Shown: one piece after another, positions 46,615-56,003 of the stretch
How positions within the stretch are numbered: the stretch's first letter is position 1
Layout of the letters: each line of letters begins with the position of its first letter
Origin: Planctomycetia bacterium
Lineage (GTDB): Bacteria; Planctomycetota; Planctomycetia; Gemmatales; HRBIN36
Direction of reading: 5' to 3'
Assembly: GCA_016795155.1 (NCBI GenBank)
Contig: JAEUIE010000057.1
Span: 62,001-126,000, forward strand
DNA: 64,000 bases
The notes under the pieces: generated by a model
What the model saw: only the letters and a program-made list of their open reading frames with translations
The model's database searches: none
Told to the model about the DNA's origin: nothing
Made by a program: the position numbers and the translations under genes

Positions 46615-48069
46615 ATGCTTAAGTATCTGTTACTGGGTATAGTATTGATCAGTTTGGCAGGATGCAGTGAAGGCACTGCAGCCCCTGTTCAGAACACAAC
46701 TGTTCGTAAACTCCAGAATTCCGGTAGTCTGGCTCCGAGCGTTGATGCAATTACTACTCCCATTCGCATTCCAGAAGCAAAGCGTTTGAGCCTTGGCACA
46801 TTTAAATCTCCGACTCCCGATCCAAAATTACCAATAGCATCTAATACACAAGACAGAAATACAGTTGATGTTTCCGCTGAACAGGAAAAGCGAGGCGGGA
46901 ATCGACGAAACGGCAAATCGGAATTTCGTGCACGATTGGAACGTGAATCAGAAAGTCAGGCTGAAGGTTCCAGCAAAACTGTCGCGAGCGAATCCAAACC
47001 GCAATCGAAAGAAGCTGTTGCTGATGTAGCAGCCAAAAAAGAAAACAGCAATCCTGTCGTGTTGCAAGCACCAACCTTTACTTCAGCAAGTACACTATCA
47101 ACCACTAATGCTGGTACTCCACCGAACATGGTCGCGTTTGGCAGTGCGAACAGTACTTCTTCCCGCAATTTCAAGAAGCCCAACATGCCGGGCAACGTGC
47201 CTTCCTGGTTCAGCGAAAATGATAAGGACAGTGATGGCCAGGTGGCAATGAATGAATGGCCCGCGGATCGTTTTGCTGAATTCAGCAAATATGATCGCAA
47301 TGGCGATGGCATTGTGACGCTGGAAGAAGCGATGCGAACGGTTCCCAAGGCGGCTGCAGTAGCAGTTGCACCCCCGACAACTCCATCAACCACTACTGCA
47401 CCAGCCAATACAGCAACTCCATCTTTGGGCACAGTGCCAGCCACTGCCCCTGTTGCTGTCTCTGCACCTGCTTCTTCAGTAGCTAGCCAGCCGGGAGTGC
47501 GTACCAGCTTTACCATGAGCGCTGGTGGCGGAGCACCGGGAACGCCATTATCTGATGATGACGCCAAGCGGCGTGCTGATATGGTCTTCATGTTTGCTGA
47601 TACCAACAAGGATAATATCCTGGATGCAGCTGAAATTGAAAATGCCCGCAGCATCCGCAGTGTCGATTGGAAAAAGTACGACGCCAACAAAGATGGCAAA
47701 CTTGATAAACCTGAAGCATACGCTCTGTACAAGGCAGAAGGTAACAACATGCGAGGCGGCGGCATGGGTGGTGGACCAGGTGGCGGCGGGCCGTGGGGTG
47801 GAAATCAGGATGAACGCATGAAGGCCATGTTTGACAGGCTCGACAAAAACAAGACCGGCAAGCTCAACAAGGAACAGTTCCCCGGATTCTGGCAGGATCG
47901 CTTCGATGAGTTCGACACCAACAAAGATGGCTTCGTGAACCTCGATGAGTACAAGGTTGGTTTTCAGAAGATCATGTCCAATGCAGGTGGTCAGGGCGGT
48001 CGTGGTGCACGTGGAGGCTTTGGCAACGACGGTGGCCAAGGCCGTGGTCGAGGTGGGTTTGACCGCTGA
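46615..48069 (+). CDS. Lipoprotein with six EF-hand calcium-binding loops
   Basis: A 484-residue protein with a lipobox signal (LLLGIVLISLAGC). Six EF-hand-type loops are readable: NDKDSDGQVAMNEW, YDRNGDGIVTLEEA, ADTNKDNILDAAEI, YDANKDGKLDKPEA, LDKNKTGKLNKEQF and FDTNKDGFVNLDEY. The first pair sits near residue 200 and the rest near 325-445. A Gly-rich hinge lies between, and the C-terminus is Gly/Arg-rich (GGQGGRGARGGFG). The long Ser/Thr/Ala/Pro-rich middle suggests a surface tether. A calcium-responsive surface protein is inferred. Confidence 0.88.
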   Translation: MLKYLLLGIVLISLAGCSEGTAAPVQNTTVRKLQNSGSLAPSVDAITTPIRIPEAKRLSLGTFKSPTPDPKLPIASNTQDRNTVDVSAEQEKRGGNRRNGKSEFRARLERESESQAEGSSKTVASESKPQSKEAVADVAAKKENSNPVVLQAPTFTSASTLSTTNAGTPPNMVAFGSANSTSSRNFKKPNMPGNVPSWFSENDKDSDGQVAMNEWPADRFAEFSKYDRNGDGIVTLEEAMRTVPKAAAVAVAPPTTPSTTTAPANTATPSLGTVPATAPVAVSAPASSVASQPGVRTSFTMSAGGGAPGTPLSDDDAKRRADMVFMFADTNKDNILDAAEIENARSIRSVDWKKYDANKDGKLDKPEAYALYKAEGNNMRGGGMGGGPGGGGPWGGNQDERMKAMFDRLDKNKTGKLNKEQFPGFWQDRFDEFDTNKDGFVNLDEYKVGFQKIMSNAGGQGGRGARGGFGNDGGQGRGRGGFDR

Positions 48070-48163
48070 CTTGCATTTCTGTTATGATCTTTAACAGTCC
48101 GGTGACTCTGGAACCGGCTGTCAGCATCATACACCTTTCTGTTGGCTGTGCTACAATACAAAC

Positions 48164-48712
48164 ATGTCTGCAGTTCAGATACATCCAGCAGCCAAGGCAA
48201 TTCCTCCAGAATTGAGGAAGTATCAACTCACGCAACTCCCCAAAGATCTGGAACAACTTAAAAAAGGCGCCAATCACCTGCGGGTGATTGCATGGTTCAT
48301 CTGCGTGCCAGCAGTCTTTATGGGTTTTGTCAGCTTCATGTTTCTGCTGATGAGACCCATGCCGGGCAACCAGTTTCTGTTCCTGATCATGCTGGCTTTT
48401 CTGGGGGTAGCTGCCTTCTATTTCTCGGTAAGCAACTATATTCGTCGTGCCCGCCGCTGGGCAGTCTATGTAGCAATTCTGGTTGCTATCCTGCCTATCC
48501 TCATCACCATCCCGTTGATACTGATGCCAAACATTGGTATCCACAAACGAACGCCCTGGTCGATGGTTATCGAGATGATCTATCTGATCGGCCACATCAA
48601 GATGATTCGCGATCTCATCATCTGTCTGGGTGCAGTGGATCGCATTCACTGGGCAGCCAAAGTCCGATCCTCTGCTGAATCCCAAACGGATCCGTGGGAT
48701 ATCTCGTCTTAA
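48164..48712 (+). CDS. Hypothetical membrane protein with three to four spans
   Basis: A 182-residue product with a cytoplasmic-like N-terminal region of 40 residues and about four hydrophobic segments, ending in a hydrophilic tail. It begins at ATG 48164. The arrangement with the next gene (17 bases apart) suggests co-transcription. No family is recognised. Confidence 0.6.
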   Translation: MSAVQIHPAAKAIPPELRKYQLTQLPKDLEQLKKGANHLRVIAWFICVPAVFMGFVSFMFLLMRPMPGNQFLFLIMLAFLGVAAFYFSVSNYIRRARRWAVYVAILVAILPILITIPLILMPNIGIHKRTPWSMVIEMIYLIGHIKMIRDLIICLGAVDRIHWAAKVRSSAESQTDPWDISS

Positions 48713-48728
48713 CAGCAGGAGTCAGAAC

Positions 48729-49517
48729 ATGTTCAAACTCTTTCTGGTCATTGCTGTTCAGTTACTATTATTGACGATGCCCGCCTGCCTGAACGCCCAG
48801 TCCTCCGCCAAGGCGAGAGAACTCGTTGAGAAGGCAATTCAGGCGCATGGCGGTCGCGCTGCACTGGAGAAGCTGTTAACCGCCAGTTGGAAGGGGCGGG
48901 GTTTACTGTACCGCGACGGCAATGAAGAGAAGCCTTTGCCATTTTATGGCGACTGGCACGCCGAGAAGTTTGACAAGTATCGCTATTCGTATGCATTCAA
49001 AGGGGCAGGTGGCAATCTGCCAGTCACCAGCGGCTTTCTGGATGGCAAAGGCTGGCGAACCATGCGGGTGAATCGTGGAGCGGACGATCTTCCTGAACGG
49101 CTCGCCCAGGCCATGAAGGAAGAAGCCCATGCCTGGTATGTCAGTCGGCTGGTGCCTCTGCTGCAGAGCGACTATCAGTTAACAACGCTCCCAGTCACAC
49201 AGCGCGACAACAGGCAGATTCTGGGACTGAAGGTGGATCGCAAGCAGTTCAAATCGATGTATCTGTTCTTTGACAAGCAGAAAGGATACCTGACTTATAT
49301 TGATCGTAAAGTGGCTGACATGGAGAACCAGCAGGAAGCCCTGGTGGAAACCAGTTATCTGAACTTCCGGAAAATGGGAGAGGCGACACTGGCACAGTCC
49401 ATCACCATGCGACAAGGCAAGAAAATGCTGCTGGAAATTGAAATGGAAAAAGTAGAGCCTAAAACGTTCTTTCCGCCCAAATTCTTTGAGAAACCGCCTG
49501 AACCCAAGGATGATTAA
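48729..49517 (+). CDS. Secreted protein resembling outer-membrane lipoprotein-sorting domains
   Basis: The 262-residue product has a signal peptide (MFKLFLVIAVQLLLLTMPACLNAQ) and a beta-rich mature domain beginning ARELVEKAIQAHGGRAALEKL, a helix common to LolA/LolB-like outer-membrane lipid-binding proteins (often seen as MG-type proteins in planctomycetes). CAGGAG lies seven bases before ATG 48729. No catalytic motif is visible; a role in lipid or lipoprotein handling in the envelope is inferred. Confidence 0.65.
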   Translation: MFKLFLVIAVQLLLLTMPACLNAQSSAKARELVEKAIQAHGGRAALEKLLTASWKGRGLLYRDGNEEKPLPFYGDWHAEKFDKYRYSYAFKGAGGNLPVTSGFLDGKGWRTMRVNRGADDLPERLAQAMKEEAHAWYVSRLVPLLQSDYQLTTLPVTQRDNRQILGLKVDRKQFKSMYLFFDKQKGYLTYIDRKVADMENQQEALVETSYLNFRKMGEATLAQSITMRQGKKMLLEIEMEKVEPKTFFPPKFFEKPPEPKDD

Positions 49518-49600
49518 AGCGGTTCATTCCGATCTTGCAACAATTGGAAGAATGGCTATCGTCTCCTGCTTCACTTGGAAGTATGGGGGGAGCTACAACC

Positions 49601-50173
49601 ATGTCGTGGTGGTTGCCGTTATTGATTTTTGTGGCTGAAACCTGTGTCGTTACTTTCAGTACCTTGCGCAGCATCTTTGTCGCCCGTGGATTCAAGAAAT
49701 ATGCCGTGTGCATTGGTTTGCTTGAATCTACCATCTGGCTATTCGCCATCGGACAGGTTGTGTCCAACCTGTCGCACTGGCCCTGTTCGGTTGCCTATGC
49801 GGTAGGTTTCACCTTTGGTAGCTTCCTTGGTATGTCTATCGAAGAACGGCTGGCCATAGGAACACAAGTGGTACGTATCATCACGAGCAAGCCGCCTGCC
49901 CAGTTGATTCACAAACTGAATGAAGCCAACTTTGGTGTAACGCGAGTGGAAGGCGATGGCGCTACCGGACCGGTCAGTGTGATTTTCACCATTGTCAAAC
50001 GCAATCAGATGAAGGAAGTGGTTCGCATGTTGAGGAAGTTTGATCCTCATCTGTTTTACACGGTGGAAGACATTCGAGCAGCACGTAAAGGGGTTTTCAG
50101 GCCGCGCCGATCAGCGTCAGCTTCGCGGATGACATTCAAGCATAAACTGGAACAGGAAACAGTTCAGCTATAA
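49601..50173 (+). CDS. DUF5698/DUF2179 membrane protein (UPF0316 type)
   Basis: A 190-residue protein with three N-terminal membrane spans (FVAETCVVTFSTLRSIFVARG) and a C-terminal small soluble domain (GPVSVIFTIVKRNQMKEVV) like DUF2179. The start ATG 49601 is chosen for its GGGGGGAG at eight bases; an earlier TTG at 49535 lacks one. The protein is known only as a conserved family, with no assigned role. It follows the secreted protein gene by 83 bases. Confidence 0.8.
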   Translation: MSWWLPLLIFVAETCVVTFSTLRSIFVARGFKKYAVCIGLLESTIWLFAIGQVVSNLSHWPCSVAYAVGFTFGSFLGMSIEERLAIGTQVVRIITSKPPAQLIHKLNEANFGVTRVEGDGATGPVSVIFTIVKRNQMKEVVRMLRKFDPHLFYTVEDIRAARKGVFRPRRSASASRMTFKHKLEQETVQL

Positions 50174-50240
50174 CTCGGGGAAATGCTTCCCCTGACCGGT
50201 GAATGCAGTAGAATAAGTTGCATGATACCGAGGTATTGCC

Positions 50241-50684
50241 ATGCCCATCCGCATTCTGATTGCTGACGATAATCCACAAGGCGTGGAACTGCTCGAGGCC
50301 TACCTGGATGAACTCGGCGCAGAGATACGTACCGTGGGTGATGGGGAAGCGACCTTGAAGATGGTCAAGGAATGGAAGCCCGACCTGCTGCTGCTCGACA
50401 TTATGATGCCCAGAATGAGCGGGTTTGAAGTATGCAAGCGGTTGCGGGCTGCGCCGGAAACCAGCAACCTGGCTGTCATGATGATTACTGCACTCGATCA
50501 GGCGGTGGATGTGGATCGGGCTGTGGAAGCTGGCACCGATGATTTCCTGACTAAGCCAATCGATAAGACAGAGCTTCTGCTTCGGGTACGGGCTCTACTG
50601 CAAGCCAGCAAGTCTGAAGATGAACTGGAACGAGTTCTCGAATATGTTGACATCGTTCAGCATGGTACGGTGTCGGTTAAATAA
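50241..50684 (+). CDS. Stand-alone response regulator
   Basis: A 147-residue receiver domain with DDN (10-12), the acceptor Asp in LLLLDIMMPRMSG and the Lys in FLTKPID. It has no output domain, like CheY or Spo0F, plus a 25-residue acidic C-terminal tail. GAGG lies eight bases upstream. Its stop overlaps the end of the convergent DUF1501 gene by eight bases. Its kinase partner is not in the window. Confidence 0.92.
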   Translation: MPIRILIADDNPQGVELLEAYLDELGAEIRTVGDGEATLKMVKEWKPDLLLLDIMMPRMSGFEVCKRLRAAPETSNLAVMMITALDQAVDVDRAVEAGTDDFLTKPIDKTELLLRVRALLQASKSEDELERVLEYVDIVQHGTVSVK

Positions 50685-52053
50685 TTTCCCGAATCGCAGT
50701 ACCATCGCCCAGCATGGGAACAGGCCTGCCGGTGTGATCGAGAAATGTTTGGTTATAATCAATTCCCAGAACGTGATAAATAGTAGCTAAGATGTCATAG
50801 GGTTTCAGCGGACGATCCACCGGGTGTTCGCCTTTGCTGTTGGTAGCGCCAATTACTTGTCCGGTTTTCAAGCCGCCTCCGGCCAGCATGACGGAAATAG
50901 CGTTGCCCCAATGATCGCGGCCAGGGACGGTGCTCTGGCCAGGCAAACCATTGTTCAGCCTGGGTGTTCGGCTGAATTCGCCCATCACAACCACCAGCGT
51001 ATCATCGAGTATGCCCCGTTGATGCAGATCTTCGAGCAGTGCGCCGACGGCCTGATCCATCGGCCTTAGTTTCATGCCGTGCGATTCCTTGATGTTGGCA
51101 TGGTCATCCCAGTGAGGCATATCGACTGTGACAAAAGTAACGCCAGCTTCCACCAGTCGGCGAGCCATCAGGGTGTAGCGTGCCCAGGCTGAGTTGCCAT
51201 ACCGATCTGCGGTGCGCGGGTCTTCTTTATCGAGATCAAACGCGAGTTTGGCCTGCTTACCCAGCACCATGTCCATCGCTTCATGCTGGAAGCGATCCAT
51301 CGACGACATCGCGCCACTTTGATCGAGTTCCCGCTGGGTCTGATCCATTGCCTGGAGCAGGTTGGCTCGATGCTGCATCGTTCCACCCTGATCGCCTTCC
51401 ATCTGCTTCAGCCACTTGGGCGTGCCGATGGGGCGAACATCCGTCGCACCGAGGTATTTCGCTTCACGATCCACATCAAAAGGGTTGTAAGCAGCGCCAA
51501 GGTAGGCAGAGCCCTGGTAGCCGGGGAAGAGATAGACCGATTCCGCGGAAGGTAAGCCGACATAAGCAGGCAGCCCTGGCCGGTTGGGGCCTTTCACTCG
51601 TGCGATATAGGAACCAACCGAAGGGTACATCTGTTTCAGATTAGCAGCGTTGGAACCGAGCCTGCCTGTCAGCATCCAATGGGCAGCGGCAAAGTGATCG
51701 CCGTTATCATGATGCACCGAACGAATGAGCACCATCTTGTCGGCATGCTTTGCCTGGAAGGGCAGCGATTCACTGACATAAATCCCAGGAACATTGGTAC
51801 GGATGGCACCAAAAGGGCCACGATACTCAGCCGGTGCAAAAGGTTTTGGATCGTAACTCTCCAGGTGGCTGGGACCTCCGTCAAGCCAAATCAGAATTAC
51901 TGATTTCTTTCGAGTGGCTTTGCCGTGAGCTTGTAAACGGAGCAGGTCAGCAGAGGTTAGTCCGAGTACACCAAGGAAACCGGCTTTGAGTGCAGTGCGA
52001 CGTGTCATGTGCTGGCAGTTGCGGGCAATATGCCCTGATTGCAGGTGTAACAA
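50677..52053 (-). CDS. DUF1501 protein with Tat-like signal
   Basis: A sulfatase-like fold protein common in planctomycetes. The N-terminus has twin arginines (MTRRTALKAGFLGVLGLTSADLL), so it is probably exported folded. Characteristic segments are ILIWLDGGPSHLESYDPKP, MLTGRLGSN, DMPHWDDHAN and MGEFSRTPRLNN. Start choice is uncertain: TTG 52053 (with GGAG ten bases ahead), TTG 52098 or ATG 52008. The first fits the family's usual short leader before the twin Arg. It follows the Ppx/GppA gene on the same strand. Substrate unknown. Confidence 0.85.
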   Translation of the reverse strand: MLHLQSGHIARNCQHMTRRTALKAGFLGVLGLTSADLLRLQAHGKATRKKSVILIWLDGGPSHLESYDPKPFAPAEYRGPFGAIRTNVPGIYVSESLPFQAKHADKMVLIRSVHHDNGDHFAAAHWMLTGRLGSNAANLKQMYPSVGSYIARVKGPNRPGLPAYVGLPSAESVYLFPGYQGSAYLGAAYNPFDVDREAKYLGATDVRPIGTPKWLKQMEGDQGGTMQHRANLLQAMDQTQRELDQSGAMSSMDRFQHEAMDMVLGKQAKLAFDLDKEDPRTADRYGNSAWARYTLMARRLVEAGVTFVTVDMPHWDDHANIKESHGMKLRPMDQAVGALLEDLHQRGILDDTLVVVMGEFSRTPRLNNGLPGQSTVPGRDHWGNAISVMLAGGGLKTGQVIGATNSKGEHPVDRPLKPYDILATIYHVLGIDYNQTFLDHTGRPVPMLGDGTAIREII

Positions 52054-52132
52054 GACAACATTTCTCCGAGGCGGGAAATCAGGCAGGTAAACTGGCAAGA
52101 TGATGATATTACACTGTGGCGCAGCGCATATT

Positions 52133-53719
52133 TCAAGAGGAAACTGCCAGTGATGCTGGTTCGGTTACATCAGAACGTTGCCAGACCAGTTCGAGGTCCT
52201 TGTCGAATATTTTTTCGAAGTATTTGCCTTTTTGCGACGCCCCCCAGATGTCGATCTCGGGATAACTCTCGGAGAAAAGTGTCAGGTGAACGAGCTGTCC
52301 CCGAACATTGCACTGCACTTTTCTGATGCTGCGTGTATGCGAACGATCCATGCCATCAGCCAGGCGAAGGATGGCGCTGAGTCGCCGAATGGTGGTCTGA
52401 TCAGCTTCTGACATTCTGTGGTACGCATCGTGTTTGCGTTTGGGTTCCGAACGACGATGATAGCGGGCAACCTGGGCGACTATTTCGCGTTGTCGCGGCG
52501 TCATGCCATGGATGTTGCCATGTACAATGAGGTGGTAACTGTGGTGGTGGTGCTTTTCGTAATTGACCAGTGTTCCGACCTCGTGCAGCCAGGCGGCGAG
52601 CATGAGCAGGATGCGTTCTGAAGCAGGCAACTGCAGAGGTTCCTGCAGTTGGTCGAAAAGATTGGCACAGAGATGGGTAATCTGTTGTGCGTGTGCTTCA
52701 TCCAGGCCGCAGACTTTGCCGAACTGCCTGGCAGCCTGCATCAGGGCTTCGGGGTCTTCCGCGACTTGGACTGCTTCAATTTTCCGTGGACCGTGGTACT
52801 TGTCAATCATGCGAAGCAGCAGGCCATCGCGAACTCCCTGATCGTGAATCACCAGGCGGTTCACCTGCATCCATTTCATGATGCGTTCAATAACAGCAAT
52901 GCCTGCCACGATAATATCGGCACGATCAGGATTGAGACCTGGTACCGTGCGGCGTGCGGCAAGCGGTAGAAAGCTAAGATGATCAAGCACGTGGCGGACA
53001 TCGCTGCGGGTCATTTCATAACCACCCACGCCGCGACGATCCAGTCCTCGCATACGAAGCGAAATATTGGCCAGGGCGGTAAAGGTGCCACCCGCGCCGA
53101 TCATGAAGTGCGGGTGGAAGGCTGCTACGGGCATGGTTTCGGTGAGCAGTTTCTTCAATCGCTTCCGCAATGCCTTCAAATCCTGCTTACGGGGAGGGTC
53201 GTGCTTGATGCAGGCTTCAGTCATGCGCACTGCACCAATGGGCATGGAGTGGATGTCTTCGACCACGCCGTTAGCAGCAAAGATGAGTTCGCCGCTGCCT
53301 CCACCCAGGTCCATGAGTAGAACCTGCTGATCCTGCAGGTCGAAGCGTCGCTGAGCAGAGAGAAACGAGAGTCGCCCTTCTTCTGCTGGGCTTATTATTT
53401 CGATGTCCAGATCGAGGTGTGCCTTGACTAGTTGAATGAACTCCTGCCCATTGCTCGCTTCGCGCACGGCACTGGTGGCAATGGTTTCCAGGTGTTCGAC
53501 TTTATGGCCTTCCACCAGGGCTTTCATGCGGCGAAGAGCATTTACCGAATGGGCAATCGCTTCTGCACTTAATTTGTTGTTGTCTGACAGGCCATGAGCC
53601 AGGCGAGTCGTTTCTTTATGATCATCGAGGATTTTGTAATTGCTCTGTTCATCGGTAACTTCCACGATCATCAATCGGATGGAGTTACTGCCAATATCAA
53701 TGCCGGCCAGTCTGCTCAT
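52133..53719 (-). CDS. Ppx/GppA family exopolyphosphatase or guanosine pentaphosphatase
   Basis: A 528-residue protein. The N-terminal half is an ASKHA phosphatase, beginning LAGIDIGSNSIRLMIVEV, with LLMDLGGGSGELIF as the phosphate loop and MIGAGGTFTALANI. The C-terminal part (from about 330) is an HD-type domain with MLAAWLHEVGTLVNYEKHHHHS. The pair of domains is the Ppx/GppA layout, acting on polyphosphate or pppGpp. The start is ATG 53719; an extension to 53800 has no family match. Confidence 0.92.
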   Translation of the reverse strand: MSRLAGIDIGSNSIRLMIVEVTDEQSNYKILDDHKETTRLAHGLSDNNKLSAEAIAHSVNALRRMKALVEGHKVEHLETIATSAVREASNGQEFIQLVKAHLDLDIEIISPAEEGRLSFLSAQRRFDLQDQQVLLMDLGGGSGELIFAANGVVEDIHSMPIGAVRMTEACIKHDPPRKQDLKALRKRLKKLLTETMPVAAFHPHFMIGAGGTFTALANISLRMRGLDRRGVGGYEMTRSDVRHVLDHLSFLPLAARRTVPGLNPDRADIIVAGIAVIERIMKWMQVNRLVIHDQGVRDGLLLRMIDKYHGPRKIEAVQVAEDPEALMQAARQFGKVCGLDEAHAQQITHLCANLFDQLQEPLQLPASERILLMLAAWLHEVGTLVNYEKHHHHSYHLIVHGNIHGMTPRQREIVAQVARYHRRSEPKRKHDAYHRMSEADQTTIRRLSAILRLADGMDRSHTRSIRKVQCNVRGQLVHLTLFSESYPEIDIWGASQKGKYFEKIFDKDLELVWQRSDVTEPASLAVSS

Positions 53720-53814
53720 GGAGAAACTAGACTTTCTCAGAGATGATTTCCACCTTATTGTAATATCAACGGCAGCGGAGTTATGGAATGAGATTGTCAA
53801 CTTCGCTGAATCTT

Positions 53815-53976
53815 CTTGGCGGTGTGATTTACAGATTGAACCGCCAAGTTGCTAAGGAGCGCCAAGGTGCGCCAAGAAAAGGCACTTCAAACGCTGTAAG
53901 TGATTCAATTGAGTACAAATCGAAGTGCATTACATTCATGCGACTATTCCTTGGCGATTCTTGGCGTTTTGGCGGT
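53815..53976. repeat. Long inverted repeat of the ACCGCCAAG family
   Basis: CTTGGCGGT (53815-53823) and ACCGCCAAG (53840-53848) form one palindrome. Further on, the left block with CGCCAAGG and GTGCGCCAAG is answered by a right block with CCTTGGCG and CTTGGCGTTTTGGCGGT (53949-53976). The motif set matches 31185-31250. The element fills the gap between the Ppx/GppA and EVE genes. Confidence 0.75.
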
Positions 53977-54019
53977 AAATATAATGAACTCTGAAGTAAA
54001 ACCTGCGAAAGGGCATAAG

Positions 54020-54409
54020 ATGAATCGCTGGCTATTCAAGGAAGAGCCTGAATCGTATTCGTATGATCGACTCGAAAATGATAAGCAGGCGAAATGGGAC
54101 GGAATTTCTAATGCACTGGCATTAAAGAACTTGCGTCAAGTAAAACGAGGAGATCAGATTTTCTTCTACCATACGGGCAAGGAAAAGGCTATCGTGGGAA
54201 TAATGCAGGCTGTCGCTGATGCTCACGTTAAGGCGAGTGTCAGTGTGCAGGTTGCGCCGGTACGCCGATTGGTGCAGCCTGTATCCCTGGCCACCGTCAA
54301 AGCTGATCCCGTTCTGAAAGATTGGGAGTTGGCGCGGCTACCCCGGTTGTCTATCATGCCCGTTTCCGCTAACCAGTGGCGGCGAGTATTGGCTCTGGCC
54401 AAGAAATAG
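54020..54409 (+). CDS. EVE-domain protein
   Basis: A 129-residue protein beginning MNRWLFKEEPESYSYDRL, the classical EVE opening, with WDGISNALALKNLRQVKRGDQIFFYHTG as the core. The EVE fold is PUA-like and binds modified bases. AAAGGG precedes ATG 54020. It stands alone here, without an obvious restriction or modification neighbour. The 130-residue length matches the stand-alone versions. Confidence 0.9.
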   Translation: MNRWLFKEEPESYSYDRLENDKQAKWDGISNALALKNLRQVKRGDQIFFYHTGKEKAIVGIMQAVADAHVKASVSVQVAPVRRLVQPVSLATVKADPVLKDWELARLPRLSIMPVSANQWRRVLALAKK

Positions 54410-54481
54410 TCGTGCTGGCTGTGCGGTGCCTGTTTGACGTTTGAGATAGTTGGTCGAAACCTACGTCAGCAGGGAAAGGAA

Positions 54482-55594
54482 ATGTATATGGCGGCCTCCT
54501 CTGCCGCTGGAAAGCAACACGCTTCAAAAAACGGTGATCACGAACCTGGCGGGCAAGGTACGTCTCATAAGCTGCTGGAACACCTGGCAGATTACAAAGG
54601 TATCATTCTCGTATCACATGTGCATCCCGACCCAGACAGCCTGGGCAGCATGCTCGCATTGGCTTATCTGTTCAAGAAGAAACTGAAAAAAAACAGCATC
54701 ATCACGCGGGATGGTTTCATTGGGCGTGCTGAAAACCAGGCCATGGTGCGGTGCCTGGATATTGATTTAAAGCCTATCGAAGAAATAACCTGGAAAGACA
54801 ATTGCGCTGTGGTCATGGTCGATAGCCAGCCTAACACCGGCAGACATACTATTCCTGAAGATGTGGAAATTGCTGCGATTATTGATCACCATGAATTCAG
54901 TGGAACTATCAAGGGAGTTCCTTTTGTCGATGTGCGTGCTGGCTTGGGTGCTACCTGCACACTGGTGACCAAATATCTGATGGAACAGAAACTCGATCCA
55001 TCGGAAGAAATTGCCACCGCACTCTTTTACGGCATCGAATCGGAACTGACAGGGTATCCACGGGAAGCAACGCCCCAAGATGATGGAGCGCTGCTTTATC
55101 TCTATCAGTATGCCAGCAAGGATTTACTGGCAGAGATCAAGTCAGCACGTTTACCTTTGCCTTACTTTGAAACACTAATACAAGCATTGCAGAATTCGTT
55201 TATCTACGATCATCTGATCATGTCGTGGGCTGGTGATCTGGCTCAGCCTGAACTGGCAGCAGAGATTGCAGACTTCCTCATTCGGTTTGAAGAAGTGGCC
55301 TGGGCATTTGTGTGTGGCGTATACGAGAACAACCTGATCATGTCGGTTCGCACGGTCAATGCAAAAGGCAGAGCAGGGGAACTGCTACAGGAAGTAGTGG
55401 AAGACCTGGGCAAGGCAGGCGGGCATGATCGTCGTGCTGGCGGCTCGATTCCACTCGAAAGCACGGCTCCTTCGGCCCTGGAAAATATCAGGACGATTTT
55501 GCGCAAGAACCTGCTGAATGCGCTGGATATTGATGAGCAGCGAGGGCAACGGCTGGTAGCTCGTCGTGAATTGCTGGAAAGCATACAAGGTTGA
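54482..55594 (+). CDS. DHH-family phosphoesterase
   Basis: A 370-residue cytoplasmic enzyme of the DHH/RecJ-like class. Metal-binding segments are SHVHPDPDSLGS, MVDSQP and IDHHEF, and the C-terminal DHHA1 domain has GGHDRRAGG. Such enzymes degrade pAp, short oligoribonucleotides or cyclic dinucleotides (c-di-AMP phosphodiesterase). A link with the diadenylate cyclase-like gene at 9571 is possible but not shown. Its stop slightly precedes the VOC gene. Confidence 0.88.
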   Translation: MYMAASSAAGKQHASKNGDHEPGGQGTSHKLLEHLADYKGIILVSHVHPDPDSLGSMLALAYLFKKKLKKNSIITRDGFIGRAENQAMVRCLDIDLKPIEEITWKDNCAVVMVDSQPNTGRHTIPEDVEIAAIIDHHEFSGTIKGVPFVDVRAGLGATCTLVTKYLMEQKLDPSEEIATALFYGIESELTGYPREATPQDDGALLYLYQYASKDLLAEIKSARLPLPYFETLIQALQNSFIYDHLIMSWAGDLAQPELAAEIADFLIRFEEVAWAFVCGVYENNLIMSVRTVNAKGRAGELLQEVVEDLGKAGGHDRRAGGSIPLESTAPSALENIRTILRKNLLNALDIDEQRGQRLVARRELLESIQG

Positions 55595-55598
55595 TGAA

Positions 55599-56003
55599 GT
55601 GAATCAGCGACTGGTAATGTTGTCTCTGGTGGTGCCTGATTACGACGAAGCCATTGCATACTATACGCAAACATTGGGCTTCCAGTTGATGGAAGATTCG
55701 CCTCGCGAAAACGGGAAACGCTGGGTAGTAATCAAGCCTGTAGGTAACGGTACCGCTTCGTTGTTGCTGGCCCAGGCAGCAAACGATCAACAGAGAAACA
55801 GCATAGGAAATCAAGCCGGCGGACGCGTGTTTCTGTTTCTGCATACTGATGATTTCTGGCGTGACTACCATAATTATCAATCGCGTGGCGTGAAGTTTCT
55901 GAACGAACCACGTGAAGAGGAGTATGGAACGGTTGCAGTTTTCGTTGATCAATATGGCAATAAGTGGGATTTGATTCAGCCAGCAACAATTAAGTCTAAA
56001 TAG
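55599..56003 (+). CDS. Glyoxalase/VOC-family protein
   Basis: A 134-residue protein with the VOC betaalphabetabetabeta fold. MLSLVVPDYDEAIAYYTQTLGFQ is the standard opening and TVAVFVDQYGNKWDLIQ the closing strand with a metal-type Glu/His region that is only partly kept. It may be a resistance or isomerase protein, or a nonenzymatic VOC. GTG 55599 is the start suggested by position; ATG 55617 is the alternative. It sits directly after the DHH gene. Confidence 0.82.
   Translation: MNQRLVMLSLVVPDYDEAIAYYTQTLGFQLMEDSPRENGKRWVVIKPVGNGTASLLLAQAANDQQRNSIGNQAGGRVFLFLHTDDFWRDYHNYQSRGVKFLNEPREEEYGTVAVFVDQYGNKWDLIQPATIKSK

Noticed and set aside
46956-47765. 269-codon minus-strand frame
   Set aside because: Antisense to the EF-hand gene; low-complexity Ala/Val composition comes from the repeated codons opposite.
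53788-53994. Short plus-strand frame between Ppx/GppA and EVE
   Set aside because: It is composed of the ACCGCCAAG repeat and lacks a ribosome-binding site.
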